Origin: Sphingobacterium chungjuense
GTDB lineage: Bacteria > Bacteroidota > Bacteroidia > Sphingobacteriales > Sphingobacteriaceae
DNA: 64,000 nt
Assembly (NCBI RefSeq): GCF_011316935.1
Contig: NZ_WLYS01000001.1
Location: 978,261 to 1,042,260, forward strand
Direction: 5' to 3'
Position 1 is the stretch's first letter. Each line of letters starts with the position of its first letter. Shown here piece after piece: positions 36,122-45,288 of this stretch. The notes beneath the pieces were generated by a model that was not told the origin of the DNA, searched no databases, and saw only the letters and a program-made list of their open reading frames with translations. The position numbers and the translations under genes are program-made.

Positions 36122-37309
36122 ATGATGATGATAGAGCAGATTAAAAGCCTAGCCTCCTCCTTCGCGGAAGAAACGGTAGGCATAAGAAGGCATTTGCACC
36201 AAAATCCAGAACTTTCTTTTCAAGAGTACAATACATCCGCTTTTGTCAAAGAGCGATTGGACGAGCTACTTATTCCGTATACAGCGATGGCCGATACGGG
36301 TGTTGTCGCATTGATTCAAGGCGATTTGCCATCCGATAAAGTCATTGCGCTGCGCGCAGATATGGATGCTTTGCCTATTATGGAAGTAGAAGGTCGCAGT
36401 TATGGATCGCAAAATCCCGGTGTAATGCACGCTTGTGGACATGATGTGCATACCTCTTCGTTATTAGGCGTAGCCAAAATCTTGCAACATCTTAAATCAC
36501 AATTTGGTGGTACGGTAAAGTTGATTTTTCAACCTGGCGAAGAGCGACTTCCGGGCGGAGCTTCGCTCATGATTAAAGAAGGCGTATTGCAAAATCCTGC
36601 ACCAGATGCGATCATTGGTCAACATGTGATGCCGCTCATCGAAAGTGGAAAGGTGGGCTTCCGTGCTGGGAAATACATGGCATCTTGCGATGAGTTATTT
36701 CTCACTGTTCGTGGAAAAGGCGGACACGGTGCACAGCCACATCAAAATATAGATCCGATTGCGATCACCGCACAAGTTATTACCGCCATGCAGCAAATCG
36801 TGAGTCGCTATGCGGATCCACGTATTCCGAGCGTACTTTCTTGGGGCAAGATCATTGGCAATGGAGCTACTAACGTGATTCCCGATGAAGTCAAACTAGA
36901 TGGTACTTTCCGTACGTTCGACGAAGCTTGGCGCGCAGAAGCACATGAGAAGATGACTAAAATGGTGGTTGGTATCGTGGAAGGAATGGGCGCAACCTGC
37001 GATTTTAAAATTGACAAAGGTTATCCTTTTTTGGTGAATGAACCACAGACCACGAATGCCGCTCGGACTCATGCAGAAGCTTATTTAGGTAAGGACAATG
37101 TAGTAGAATTGGATCTATGGCCTGCGGCCGAAGATTTTGCCTATTATTCTCAAGAAACGAACGCGTGTTTCTATCGCTTGGGTACGGGCAATAAAGCGCG
37201 AGGAATTACCTCAGCAGTACATACACCTACGTTTGATATTGATGAGACCGCATTGGAAACAAGCATCGGCTTGATGTCTTATATTGCGTTGAAGTCGCTA
37301 GAAGGATAG
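36122..37309 (+). CDS. M20-family amidohydrolase (N-acyl amino acid hydrolase type)
   Basis: A 395-residue M20D peptidase/amidohydrolase. The first metal motif is His-Ala-Cys-Gly-His-Asp-Val-His-Thr near residue 105, with the binding Cys and His of the HipO/IAA-hydrolase group. The catalytic Glu pair is in Gln-Pro-Gly-Glu-Glu-Arg, and the dimerisation domain has Gly-Gly-His-Gly-Ala-Gln-Pro-His. It likely hydrolyses N-acylated amino acids in the cytosol. Three successive ATG codons could start it; the first is used here. It is the third gene of the secA run. Confidence 0.94.
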   Translation: MMMIEQIKSLASSFAEETVGIRRHLHQNPELSFQEYNTSAFVKERLDELLIPYTAMADTGVVALIQGDLPSDKVIALRADMDALPIMEVEGRSYGSQNPGVMHACGHDVHTSSLLGVAKILQHLKSQFGGTVKLIFQPGEERLPGGASLMIKEGVLQNPAPDAIIGQHVMPLIESGKVGFRAGKYMASCDELFLTVRGKGGHGAQPHQNIDPIAITAQVITAMQQIVSRYADPRIPSVLSWGKIIGNGATNVIPDEVKLDGTFRTFDEAWRAEAHEKMTKMVVGIVEGMGATCDFKIDKGYPFLVNEPQTTNAARTHAEAYLGKDNVVELDLWPAAEDFAYYSQETNACFYRLGTGNKARGITSAVHTPTFDIDETALETSIGLMSYIALKSLEG

Positions 37310-37315
37310 CATCAC

Positions 37316-37882
37316 ATGTCATCCCACCACATCATTCGAGAGAATCAAGAGCCTGCGCTACTCATCATCGATGTCGAAGCGCTATCGGAAGAATCTCTAG
37401 GTCAATTACTCGAGTGGAGTCCGATCGTATTGACGACGGATGCTCACGTCGATTATCTGCTTTCCAGAGGAATTAAGATGGATGTGGTATTTACGGCTAA
37501 TGCGGAGTTTGAAGTTGATCAAGACGGAATCTCCATTTTACCATTGCAGCATATCTTGTTGGATGCTTTGCATTATTTGGAAAGTAAAAATCAGTTTGCG
37601 TTGCATATCCTATGGAATGATTTTTCGGTAGATGCCTTAATCGAGCATAGCCAACAGTTTACATTTGCAGTATATAGCAAGCAGTTCAAATACATTCTTC
37701 GATCGTCTTTTCACAAATGGATGCCGCAAGGCAATGTCATGAAAGTCTTGAGCAGCGGGGCAGCATATCGTGTTGAAAATCTAAAGTGGATTGGTGATGC
37801 AACTTACGAAACGGTGGAAGATGGTTTTGTGAGTATACATTCGCAAAGCGAAAATAGTTTGATCATAGGAGAAGCGTTATGA
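37316..37882 (+). CDS. Thiamine-pyrophosphokinase-like protein lacking an obvious catalytic motif
   Basis: A 188-residue protein whose layout resembles thiamine pyrophosphokinase. The N-terminal Rossmann-like half has Ile-Val-Leu-Thr-Thr-Asp-Ala-His-Val-Asp-Tyr-Leu-Leu-Ser-Arg-Gly-Ile-Lys-Met-Asp-Val-Val-Phe. A C-terminal beta half includes Arg-Val-Glu-Asn-Leu-Lys-Trp and Ser-Glu-Asn-Ser-Leu-Ile-Ile-Gly. The expected Gly-Asp-x-Asp-Ser metal-binding motif is replaced by Thr-Ala-Asn-Ala-Glu, so activity is doubtful. It begins six bases after the M20 gene and overlaps the next by four bases. No thiamine genes are nearby. Confidence 0.5.
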   Translation: MSSHHIIRENQEPALLIIDVEALSEESLGQLLEWSPIVLTTDAHVDYLLSRGIKMDVVFTANAEFEVDQDGISILPLQHILLDALHYLESKNQFALHILWNDFSVDALIEHSQQFTFAVYSKQFKYILRSSFHKWMPQGNVMKVLSSGAAYRVENLKWIGDATYETVEDGFVSIHSQSENSLIIGEAL

Positions 37883-38370
37883 ATCCGACTATCAGAATAG
37901 CTACCACAGCAGATTTTGAGCTCATCTCACAGCTCGCGCAAGAGATTTGGTATCCAACCTATAGTCCGATACTTTCTGCGGCTCAGATCACGTTTATGCT
38001 GGATCAGCTGTATTCCATCGAAGGATTATCCAAAGCGGTGGAGCAGGGCAAAGTATTCTATTTGCTATGTGAGGAGGAAACTGCGGTCGGCTTTATCGCG
38101 GTGCGGCCCATAACAGAAAAGCAAGTGTTTCGTATTGAGAGTTTGTACTTGCTTACTTCCACACAAGGGAAAGGATATGGGCAGCTGCTGATTAACTTTG
38201 CCGCAGAATTAGCCAAAGCGCAATCTTTTCCCACATTAGAACTCAATGTCAACCGTCAGAACAAGGCGTACCACTTTTACCTGAAGGTGGGTTTTGAGGT
38301 CGCTTATGAGATCGATATTCCGTATCATGGCTATGTGCTCAACGACTACGTGATGCAGAAGATTCTGTAA
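37879..38370 (+). CDS. GNAT-family N-acetyltransferase
   Basis: A 163-residue acetyltransferase with the GNAT core (Arg-Ile-Glu-Ser-Leu-Tyr-Leu-Leu, then the acetyl-CoA loop Gln-Gly-Lys-Gly-Tyr-Gly) and a C-terminal Leu-Asn-Val-Asn-Arg-Gln-Asn-Lys-Ala-Tyr-His-Phe-Tyr-Leu-Lys-Val-Gly-Phe. The start ATG overlaps the preceding stop (ATGA), implying translational coupling. The last 20 codons recur at 39940-39999, beyond an alpha/beta hydrolase gene. Confidence 0.92.
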   Translation: MNPTIRIATTADFELISQLAQEIWYPTYSPILSAAQITFMLDQLYSIEGLSKAVEQGKVFYLLCEEETAVGFIAVRPITEKQVFRIESLYLLTSTQGKGYGQLLINFAAELAKAQSFPTLELNVNRQNKAYHFYLKVGFEVAYEIDIPYHGYVLNDYVMQKIL

Positions 38371-39015
38371 TAGCCCAGTTTGGAAGCTGTAGATTGAAGT
38401 TAGCCATTTAAATCTTAGCCCCAATGAAAACAGCGTTGCGAAAAAACAATTATGCATCCTAAAGTCACTTTTGATTATTATATACATGCATAATAAAAGA
38501 TGAATAAAGTGCATTCCAGATGGTTAAAATCTAGCTGCTAAAATCAAGTTTAATTACCTATTGCAAATAACTGACTAGTTCGTCACACAGCTTAAGACTT
38601 GTATTAAGGTACTGATTTCTGTATTTCTCACTTTGACCGCTAAAGCAAATCGATTTCTGTATCAAGAGGTTGATCCAATCTTTTGTGTTTTGACAATAGT
38701 GTTTGTCATTTGTCTCCATGATATTAAAAGTGTTTAAAAGGGTATAGCATACCATATCTTCTTCTAGCTCAATTAAAATACTATTTCTCTAATAACATCA
38801 GTATAAACCAAGTTTGCACTTTGAATCTGTTAGTTGGCTATGCGAAATATTTGACTTATAAAGTTTAATTATTTTTTTTAATTTTATTTAATTAATTAAC
38901 AAGACAATTACGCGATAAAATGAATTTTTATCATGCATAATCAGACAATCAATTCACAATTATCAACACCTAGCCTCAACGCGGCACAAGATGTCGCTAA
39001 CTTATTTCTTAAATC
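38371..39015. other. AT-rich intergenic stretch, possibly accessory
   Basis: 645 bases of much lower GC than the neighbours, with long A/T tracts around 38860-38900. The only candidate gene is the small minus-strand frame at 38558-38755. No promoter with both -33 and -7 elements, tRNA, or transposase remnant was recognised. It forms the left flank of the hydrolase gene that sits between two copies of the GNAT 3' end. Confidence 0.5.
38558..38755 (-). CDS. Possible small protein of unknown function
   Basis: A 65-codon frame with an internal Met at codon 13 as an alternative start. The predicted product is helical with several Cys residues and no recognisable family. The AT-rich setting makes chance open frames likely, and no clear ribosome-binding site is present. 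It is listed only because nothing else explains the region. Confidence 0.2.
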   Translation of the reverse strand: MVCYTLLNTFNIMETNDKHYCQNTKDWINLLIQKSICFSGQSEKYRNQYLNTSLKLCDELVSYLQ

Positions 39016-39849
39016 ATGATTTTCGAGGTTCTTGTAAAACAGGTAGAAGTGGCGCCAGGTATGCTCACGAAATTGCGGTATGTAAAGGGCGTTATTAGTA
39101 GCTCTTGTATTCAGGTATTACCGGCGCATGGTGTTCCTGCGAAAAGCTATGACCGTCTTATCAAATCGCTAGCGACAAAGGTGGGGTCTGCAGCAGTCGC
39201 AGATTTAAGAGGACAGGGGGCGAGTTCCGTTAAAGCAACCAGAAAGAATAACTACGGATATAATGAATTGCTAAAACAGGATATTCCTGCTTTAATTGCT
39301 GCTGCACAAGAAGTATTTAATCTGCCTGTTTATTTGCTTGGCCATAGTCTAGGTGGGCAGTTGAGTTGCCTATATTCAGCTACAGATGACCCCAGAGTCA
39401 AAGGTTTGATATTATGTGCTAGCGGATCCGTCTATTTCAAATGCTGGAAAGGAACTGAAAGATTCAAAGTACTTCTAGGATCGCAATTTTTTAGGGTTTA
39501 TGCAAAACTGAAAGGTTATTTTCCGGGCAGGCTCTTTAAATTTGGTGATAGAACTTTTCAGCGCCTCATTAATGATTGGGGAAGACAGGCACTTAGTGGG
39601 AGGTATGTCATTGAGGGTAGTGACCGTCAGTGGGAGTTAATGATGTCTCAAACCCAAATTTCCATTTTGGCGATCTCTTTAAAAAAGGACTTCCTCGCAC
39701 CACCAGAAGCTGTAAATCATCTGTGTGATAAAATGAAAAAAGCTTCACTAACAAAGCATTGTCTTGATAAACCGGATCTGAATCATTTCAATTGGTTGAA
39801 AAGTCCAGATGAATTTATAGCTAGGATAGCTAGTTGGCTACATGCATAA
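39016..39849 (+). CDS. Alpha/beta hydrolase (monoglyceride lipase/lysophospholipase-like)
   Basis: A 277-residue alpha/beta hydrolase. The nucleophile elbow is Gly-His-Ser-Leu-Gly-Gly near residue 115, Leu-Pro-Ala-His-Gly-Val-Pro supplies the oxyanion region near 37, and the C-terminal His lies in Asp-Leu-Asn-His-Phe-Asn-Trp. The acid is probably Asp in Ser-Leu-Lys-Lys-Asp. No signal peptide. It stands alone, bracketed by the GNAT gene and a repeat of that gene's 3' end, in AT-rich DNA, which suggests it is a recent addition. Confidence 0.88.
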   Translation: MIFEVLVKQVEVAPGMLTKLRYVKGVISSSCIQVLPAHGVPAKSYDRLIKSLATKVGSAAVADLRGQGASSVKATRKNNYGYNELLKQDIPALIAAAQEVFNLPVYLLGHSLGGQLSCLYSATDDPRVKGLILCASGSVYFKCWKGTERFKVLLGSQFFRVYAKLKGYFPGRLFKFGDRTFQRLINDWGRQALSGRYVIEGSDRQWELMMSQTQISILAISLKKDFLAPPEAVNHLCDKMKKASLTKHCLDKPDLNHFNWLKSPDEFIARIASWLHA

Positions 39850-39939
39850 CAAGTTGGTAGAATAAGATTACTCGCCTCATAATAATTACGGTCAATATGG
39901 TATAGTTGACGTAACCTTGTCTGTTGGAGACAATAACGG

Positions 39940-39999
39940 ATCGATATTCCGTATCATGGCTATGTAATCGCTGATTACGTGATGCAGAAATCCATCTAA
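39940..39999 (+). pseudogene. Second copy of the GNAT 3' end (remnant)
   Basis: These 19 codons plus TAA reproduce the end of the GNAT gene (38311-38370): 48 of 60 bases match, including an unbroken 26-base block and a 14-base block. The encoded tail Ile-Asp-Ile-Pro-Tyr-His-Gly-Tyr-Val is identical, then differs at a few residues. No start or upstream GNAT sequence remains; an in-frame stop precedes it by one codon. It is a diverged paralogue end. Confidence 0.8.
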
Positions 40000-40013
40000 G
40001 TCTTAAATCTCGT

Positions 40014-41327
40014 TTATTCCCTCAACTTTTCTACACGTGTAGGCGTTTGTTCACCACTAACGATACCGACAATACCATGTGCTATCGCTTCAATACTTGC
40101 ACGGATGTTTTCAATGTCCAAGGTTGCAACTTCGTCTTTCACCGTGTGATAATATTCATCTTTATCAATTTGAGAAGTAGAAAACGTATGCGCCGGCACA
40201 CCCAATGCCGCTAAAGTGGCGTTGTCACTACGATAAAATAGATTTTGTTGAGGGTAAGGATCTGGATGGAACGTAAATGCTGATCCTTCGACCTGCTCTT
40301 GTACTAATTGCCCTAAGTTGGAAGCTTCAAATCCAGTAATATATAAGGTATTTGGACCAAACTTTGAATCTTTGCCAATCATTTCAATATTGATCATCGC
40401 GACCACCTTATCTGGGTCAATATTACTGCCGAAATGCTTCGAACCATACATGCCGATTTCCTCACCCGTGAATGCGACAAAAAGTAAGGTGCGCTCGTTG
40501 TTGTCTAAGGCTTTGAAGTATTTTGCTAACGCAATGACAGCCGTCGTTCCCGATGCGTCATCATCCGCGCCATTGGCAATAGAATCCTGATCAACCGTTT
40601 CGATAATGCCGATATGGTCGTAATGCGCGGAAAGAATCACGTATTCTTCGGGCTTTGACTTTCCTGGAAGCATGCCTACCACATTGAATAGTGGAATTTC
40701 TTGTTGATTGCTCTTGGCCGTAAATTGGAAATTCTGTGGTGCCTGATCCTGAATTATGAAAAATTTAGTTGGCGTTTGGGGTGCATTGGCAGATACAGGT
40801 ACTAAACTTTCTTCACCAATCATCTTTTTGAAGCGGTTCAAGAGACCTTGATGGGCTGGATGTACCCAGATTATTTCATCCTCTTTCCCTTGTAAAGCAT
40901 GTGCTCTAAACGCTTGAGAGAAATCCGCATCTTCTCCAATGACACTCGTTTTGATCGTTTGGTCTTGATCCCAATTCAATTCCGCAGGTCGGCCAAATAT
41001 CAAGAACTGATCTGGGCTTAATGCTGTGCCGTTGACCGTCACATTTTGTCCTGCTGCCGAGATTCGATTGAGGTGAAATGTCTGGCGATAATTCTCCTCC
41101 GCGTACGGCTTAAGGCCGATCTCCTTAAATTCTTGAGCAATAAAATCTGCTGCGCGTTCGATATCCGGAGTTAGTGCATGGCGACCACGCATCTCGTCGG
41201 AGGCTAAGGTGTTGAGTATGCGTTCCAAATAAGGCGTTTCTGCCACTTGTGCAGATGCTGTGAAACTGGAAAGTACTAAACTTAAGCCGAGGCCGAGCTT
41301 TTTTATGGAGAAGTAAGGATAGATCAT
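40014..41327 (-). CDS. Exported M28-family zinc peptidase
   Basis: A 437-residue secreted peptidase with a signal peptide (Leu-Gly-Leu-Gly-Leu-Ser-Leu-Val-Leu-Ser-Ser, cleavage after Ala-Ser-Ala). A PA-like insert lies in the first half. M28 ligands are seen as Ser-Ala-His-Tyr-Asp-His, Gly-Ala-Asp-Asp-Asp-Ala-Ser-Gly-Thr, Phe-Thr-Gly-Glu-Glu-Ile-Gly and, near the end, Tyr-His-Thr-Val-Lys-Asp. Likely an aminopeptidase acting in the periplasm. Confidence 0.94.
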   Translation of the reverse strand: MIYPYFSIKKLGLGLSLVLSSFTASAQVAETPYLERILNTLASDEMRGRHALTPDIERAADFIAQEFKEIGLKPYAEENYRQTFHLNRISAAGQNVTVNGTALSPDQFLIFGRPAELNWDQDQTIKTSVIGEDADFSQAFRAHALQGKEDEIIWVHPAHQGLLNRFKKMIGEESLVPVSANAPQTPTKFFIIQDQAPQNFQFTAKSNQQEIPLFNVVGMLPGKSKPEEYVILSAHYDHIGIIETVDQDSIANGADDDASGTTAVIALAKYFKALDNNERTLLFVAFTGEEIGMYGSKHFGSNIDPDKVVAMINIEMIGKDSKFGPNTLYITGFEASNLGQLVQEQVEGSAFTFHPDPYPQQNLFYRSDNATLAALGVPAHTFSTSQIDKDEYYHTVKDEVATLDIENIRASIEAIAHGIVGIVSGEQTPTRVEKLRE

Positions 41328-41444
41328 ACCGTAAAAATAAGTGTTTTTTCTGAAGTATCGTGTGATGGTTTCTTCCGCGAATTATAGCGGTCGCATATAT
41401 TAATCAGATTAATGTATATCGGTAAAAACCGTTTGCCGTTGACT

Positions 41445-41476
41445 CTTGTTCTTTTAGTGCACAAATTCTATATTTG
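41445..41476 (+). promoter_or_regulatory. Promoter of the rhodanese gene
   Basis: TATATTTG (41469-41476) fits the -7 consensus, with CTTG (41445-41448) 20 bases upstream as -33. The transcript would have a leader of about 85 bases before the ATG at 41567. Confidence 0.5.
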
Positions 41477-41566
41477 ATTAATGCCAAGTGTCATTGACAA
41501 ATGAAGAAGAGTAGATCAGACAGTTGGTGACCCGAAGAACACAAACAGTATTAAATATTGATAGGT

Positions 41567-41881
41567 ATGAGAGAAGTAACCGTACAAGAGCTAAAAAACA
41601 AAATAGATAACAACGAAGAGTTTCAATTGATTGATGTAAGAGAGCCATTTGAATATGAAACTTCGAATCTAAATGGTATCAACATTCCTTTATCAGGCGT
41701 AGTGATTGAAGCCGACAAAATCTCAAAAGATATCCCCGTGATTGTACAATGCCGTTCGGGTAAAAGAAGTGCACAGGCGATTATGCTATTGGAAAATGAG
41801 GGATTTACCAACTTGTCCAACCTTAAAGGAGGTATCTTGGCTTGGAAAGAAGAAATTGACCCAGAACTAGATGTGTATTAA
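41567..41881 (+). CDS. Single-domain rhodanese-like sulfurtransferase
   Basis: A 104-residue rhodanese domain. The family opening Leu-Ile-Asp-Val-Arg-Glu-Pro-Phe-Glu-Tyr-Glu and the active-site loop Gln-Cys-Arg-Ser-Gly-Lys-Arg-Ser (catalytic Cys near residue 63) are intact, and Asn-Leu-Lys-Gly-Gly-Ile-Leu-Ala-Trp closes the domain, as in GlpE-type enzymes. The ATG at 41567 is preferred to the TTG nine bases upstream. It is a monocistronic gene with its own promoter and terminator. Confidence 0.93.
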   Translation: MREVTVQELKNKIDNNEEFQLIDVREPFEYETSNLNGINIPLSGVVIEADKISKDIPVIVQCRSGKRSAQAIMLLENEGFTNLSNLKGGILAWKEEIDPELDVY

Positions 41882-41900
41882 ACACATCCTACGATAGAGT

Positions 41901-41930
41901 AAAACGCCAGCTTTTTAGCTGGCGTTTTTT
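41901..41930 (+). terminator. Rho-independent terminator after the rhodanese gene
   Basis: A perfect nine-to-ten-base stem (AACGCCAGC with GCTGGCGTT) and a TTTTTA loop followed by a T run, 20 bases after the stop codon. Confidence 0.88.
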
Positions 41931-42080
41931 GTTGTGGAAAAGTTGGACTGGTACGCGGCATGATTTATGTGTTTTACATGACGATAAGCACTACGTGCTA
42001 AAGGTAGTATTCATGGATAATGCAGTAACTTTATTACCATTCAACCAACATAAACATAAGTGTAAATTAAAAATCTTTTT

Positions 42081-43505
42081 ATGGGCAATTCAATACCAAG
42101 TAATTTCGGCTTTTTTAAAGGCGTAGAAAAGAACTTCGACAAGGCCGCTAAGTACACCCGATTCTCCAAAGGAATCTTAGAGCAGATCAAAGCCTGCAAC
42201 TCCGTTTTACAAGTGAAGTTTCCGGTAAAAATTGGCGACAACGTAGAAGTGATTGAGGCCTATCGTATTCAACATTCGCATCACCGTACACCCTGTAAAG
42301 GCGGTATTCGTTACAGCATGGCCGTGAATCAAGATGAGGTAATGGCGCTAGCGGCATTGATGACGTACAAATGTGCGATTGTCAATGTGCCATTCGGTGG
42401 TGCCAAAGGAGGAATTCGTATAGACCCAACCAAATATTCGGAATATGAATTAGAAAAAATTACTCGTCGATACACGAGCGAGCTCGTGAAAAAGAACTTT
42501 ATTGGTCCCGGCGTAGATGTGCCAGCGCCAGATTATGGTACAGGAGCGCGCGAAATGGCGTGGATTGTGGATACGTATCGTTCATTGCATCCCAACGAAG
42601 TATATTCTAATGCTTGCGTAACCGGAAAACCGGTGACACAAGGCGGTGTTAGAGGTCGTGTGGAAGCAACAGGTTTGGGTGTTTTCTATGGCGTTCGCGA
42701 AGCGTGCAATATTGAAGAAGACATGAAAAGACTAGGTTTGTCGGTCGGTATAGAAGGCAAACGCATTATTGTGCAAGGTTTGGGTAATGTAGGTTACCAT
42801 GCTGCTAAATACTTTCAAGAGGCAGGTGCGATTTTGGTCGGCTTGATTGAATATGAAGGTGCAATTTATGACGAGGACGGACTGGACTTAGAAGCGGTGG
42901 TAGCACATCGTGCGTCAACAGGTTCTATCTTAGATTTTGAAAAGGCTAAAAGTGTCAAAACTTCGAATGAAGTGCTTGAATATCCGTGTGATATCCTAAT
43001 TCCTGCGGCTCTGGAAGCCGTGATTAATGAGAGTAATGCCGACAAGATCCAAGCAAAGATCATCGGTGAGGCTGCGAATGGCCCGCTAACACCAGAAGCA
43101 GATGAAATCTTGAATAAAAAGGGCGTGTTGGTTATTCCTGATATTTACCTCAATGCGGGCGGTGTAACGGTTTCTTACTTCGAATGGTTGAAAAATTTGA
43201 GTAACGTTCGTTACGGTCGTTTGGAGAAACGCTTTGATGAAAACATGTATGCCGAGATTTTGAATATCATTGAGTCGATGACGGATAAAAAGGTCTCGAA
43301 GATGGAAAAAAAGATTTTGCTGCGTGGCCCAGACGAGATCGACTTGGTACACTCTGGTTTGGAAGATACCATGATCGGCGCGTATCGTGAAGTTTGGGAT
43401 ATCTGGAAAGGACAAGATGGCGTCGAAGATTTGCGTACAGCAGCTTTTGTCTGTGCCATAAATAAGGTAGGCGTCGCTTATGAGGAGTTGGGCATTTTCC
43501 CATAA
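42081..43505 (+). CDS. gdhA: Glutamate dehydrogenase (Glu/Leu/Phe/Val family)
   Basis: A 474-residue Glu/Leu/Phe/Val dehydrogenase. The catalytic Lys lies in [10 protein letters not shown] in Val-Pro-Ala-Pro-Asp-Tyr-Gly-Thr, and the dinucleotide fold in Gly-Leu-Gly-Asn-Val-Gly. Cys-Lys-Gly-Gly-Ile-Arg-Tyr forms the substrate loop. It interconverts glutamate and 2-oxoglutarate with ammonia. The fit is with glutamate dehydrogenases, and leucine dehydrogenase is less likely because those are about 100 residues shorter. Confidence 0.93.
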   Translation: MGNSIPSNFGFFKGVEKNFDKAAKYTRFSKGILEQIKACNSVLQVKFPVKIGDNVEVIEAYRIQHSHHRTPCKGGIRYSMAVNQDEVMALAALMTYKCAIVNVPFGGAKGGIRIDPTKYSEYELEKITRRYTSELVKKNFIGPGVDVPAPDYGTGAREMAWIVDTYRSLHPNEVYSNACVTGKPVTQGGVRGRVEATGLGVFYGVREACNIEEDMKRLGLSVGIEGKRIIVQGLGNVGYHAAKYFQEAGAILVGLIEYEGAIYDEDGLDLEAVVAHRASTGSILDFEKAKSVKTSNEVLEYPCDILIPAALEAVINESNADKIQAKIIGEAANGPLTPEADEILNKKGVLVIPDIYLNAGGVTVSYFEWLKNLSNVRYGRLEKRFDENMYAEILNIIESMTDKKVSKMEKKILLRGPDEIDLVHSGLEDTMIGAYREVWDIWKGQDGVEDLRTAAFVCAINKVGVAYEELGIFP

Positions 43506-43539
43506 CCACTTACGACTCAAAAAAGTTTATATTTGCTTC

Positions 43540-43839
43540 ATGCAAAAAATGTATCGCCAGACTAAACAAGCCTTTTTGTTTAGTCTGGTTTTTTATAGCC
43601 TTTCGTTGATTTTACTACTATTTCAACTACCCATCGCACCTGTTATGCTGAGCGTATCTTTGTTGGTATCCATGATCTGGGTAGTGTTGGTCATGCTCGA
43701 AATCATGCGGTCGCCAAACATTGATAATTTGGAGCGAATGGGACTCGCCCTATTCATTATTGTAATGAATATATTTGCAGGCATCATCTACTGTACACTC
43801 ATCCGTCGCAGAGTAACGGGCATCTCTAATATACGATAG
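43540..43839 (+). CDS. Small membrane protein of unknown function
   Basis: A 99-residue protein with three predicted transmembrane helices (about residues 10-28, 35-55 and 66-86) and a basic C-terminus (Ile-Arg-Arg-Arg-Val). Read from the ATG at 43540; a longer frame overlaps gdhA. Two bases separate it from the next gene, so the two small membrane proteins are probably made together. Confidence 0.75.
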   Translation: MQKMYRQTKQAFLFSLVFYSLSLILLLFQLPIAPVMLSVSLLVSMIWVVLVMLEIMRSPNIDNLERMGLALFIIVMNIFAGIIYCTLIRRRVTGISNIR

Positions 43840-43841
43840 CT

Positions 43842-44093
43842 ATGACCAAGAAAATGATCTTTAATGTAATACTGAACTTAGGAATCATTCTGATGATTAT
43901 GAGTACAGTAGCCGCTTATCGTGTGGGGCACGTGCTTTTCTTCGGATTATCTATTGCGCTGATCGTGGTGTTTATCTATTTGAAAGTCGTATTGCTCAAA
44001 TATGTCAGTCGAACCGTGCGCGGCCAATCGAAAGAGCAACAGGTTGTATCGCAGCCGCAACGTAAAGCAAAAAAGAAAAAGAGGAATTCGTAA
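43842..44093 (+). CDS. Small membrane protein with very basic tail
   Basis: An 83-residue protein with two transmembrane helices (about residues 7-25 and 29-50) and a cytosolic tail ending in a run of Lys/Arg residues (Arg-Lys-Ala-Lys-Lys-Lys-Lys-Arg-Asn). The tail could touch membrane phospholipids or nucleic acid. Family unknown. It follows the previous membrane gene by two bases. Confidence 0.75.
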   Translation: MTKKMIFNVILNLGIILMIMSTVAAYRVGHVLFFGLSIALIVVFIYLKVVLLKYVSRTVRGQSKEQQVVSQPQRKAKKKKRNS

Positions 44094-44105
44094 TGAATTC
44101 CTCTT
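44079..44105. terminator. Hairpin between convergent genes
   Basis: A perfect 11-base stem (AAGAGGAATTC with GAATTCCTCTT) and a five-base loop overlap the last codons of the basic-tail gene and face the convergent gcvT. T-rich sequence follows only weakly, so termination strength is uncertain. Confidence 0.6.
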
Positions 44106-44130
44106 CTGTTATCGTGTTATTTGCAAAATT

Positions 44131-45213
44131 CTATTTTACAAAAGGTGGTTTTTTCACTACCGCTTTGACCGACTGATTACGAATCTGAATATAGATTTCC
44201 GTACCTTCTTTAGCAAAGGCAGTCTCTACATAACCTAATCCAACCGATTTCTTTAAGCTTGGCGATTGCGTTCCTGAGGTCACGCGACCAATGGTTTCAC
44301 CTTCTGCATTCACGATCGGATAATCATGACGCGGAATACCGCGATCAATCATTTCAAAACCGACTAATTTTTGCTTTACGCCGGCTTCTTTTTCTGCTTT
44401 CAGGTTTGCACTATTGACGAAGTCTTTCGTGAATTTCGTTACCCAACCTAAGCCTGCGGCTAATGGAGATGTATTGTCGTCAATATCATTGCCATAAAGG
44501 CAGAAACCCATTTCCAAACGCAAGGTATCGCGCGCGCCTAATCCAATTGGCTTGATGCCATATGCTGCACCTGCTTCCATGATCGCATCCCACACTTGTT
44601 GTGCATGTTCATTCGCTACATAGATTTCAAAACCGCCAGCACCTGTATATCCCGTCGCAGAAACCAATACATTATCCACACCAGCAAAAGTGCCTTTTGC
44701 AAACGTGTAATATTCCATCGGAGCCAAGTCGATATCGGTCAAGGATTGCAACGCATCAGTCGCTTTTGGTCCTTGTACCGCAAATAGAGAAGTCTCGTCC
44801 GAGATGTTTTTCATGTCTACATCATAGGTATTATAGCGCGAGATCCAATCCCAATCTTTGTCGATGTTCGAAGCATTTACCACTAACAAATACGTTTTCT
44901 CATCGATACGGTAGGTCAAAAAATCATCGACTACACCGCCTGTTTCATTCGGGATATAGCCGTACTGCACCTTGCCATCATAAAGCTTGGCAGCATCATT
45001 CGATGATATTTTTTGGATTAATTCTAGCGCGTGATCACCTTTTAAGATGAATTCGCCCATGTGGCTCACATCGAACATACCTACTTTGGTGCGCACCGTT
45101 TCGTGTTCGTCGTTGATGCCCGAATATTGCACCGGCATATCGAAGCCAGCGAAAGGTACCATCTTGGCACCTAAGGAAATATGATGATTGGTTAATGCCG
45201 TGTTTTTAGTCAT
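44131..45213 (-). CDS. gcvT: Glycine cleavage system aminomethyltransferase GcvT
   Basis: A 360-residue T-protein, which transfers the methylene group of glycine to tetrahydrofolate. Clear segments are [29 protein letters not shown], and Arg-Asp-Thr-Leu-Arg-Leu-Glu. The ATG at 45213 (Met-Thr-Lys-Asn) is preferred over one 27 bases upstream. A minus-strand TATTTTTG at 45245-45238 is a likely -7 box. The other glycine-cleavage genes are not here. Confidence 0.96.
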   Translation of the reverse strand: MTKNTALTNHHISLGAKMVPFAGFDMPVQYSGINDEHETVRTKVGMFDVSHMGEFILKGDHALELIQKISSNDAAKLYDGKVQYGYIPNETGGVVDDFLTYRIDEKTYLLVVNASNIDKDWDWISRYNTYDVDMKNISDETSLFAVQGPKATDALQSLTDIDLAPMEYYTFAKGTFAGVDNVLVSATGYTGAGGFEIYVANEHAQQVWDAIMEAGAAYGIKPIGLGARDTLRLEMGFCLYGNDIDDNTSPLAAGLGWVTKFTKDFVNSANLKAEKEAGVKQKLVGFEMIDRGIPRHDYPIVNAEGETIGRVTSGTQSPSLKKSVGLGYVETAFAKEGTEIYIQIRNQSVKAVVKKPPFVK

Positions 45214-45288
45214 AAAAGTTCTTCGTTCAAAGTCGCCCAAAAATACATAAAATACGTGTAAGCCGAGAAAGATTGATGCGGTAAAATA

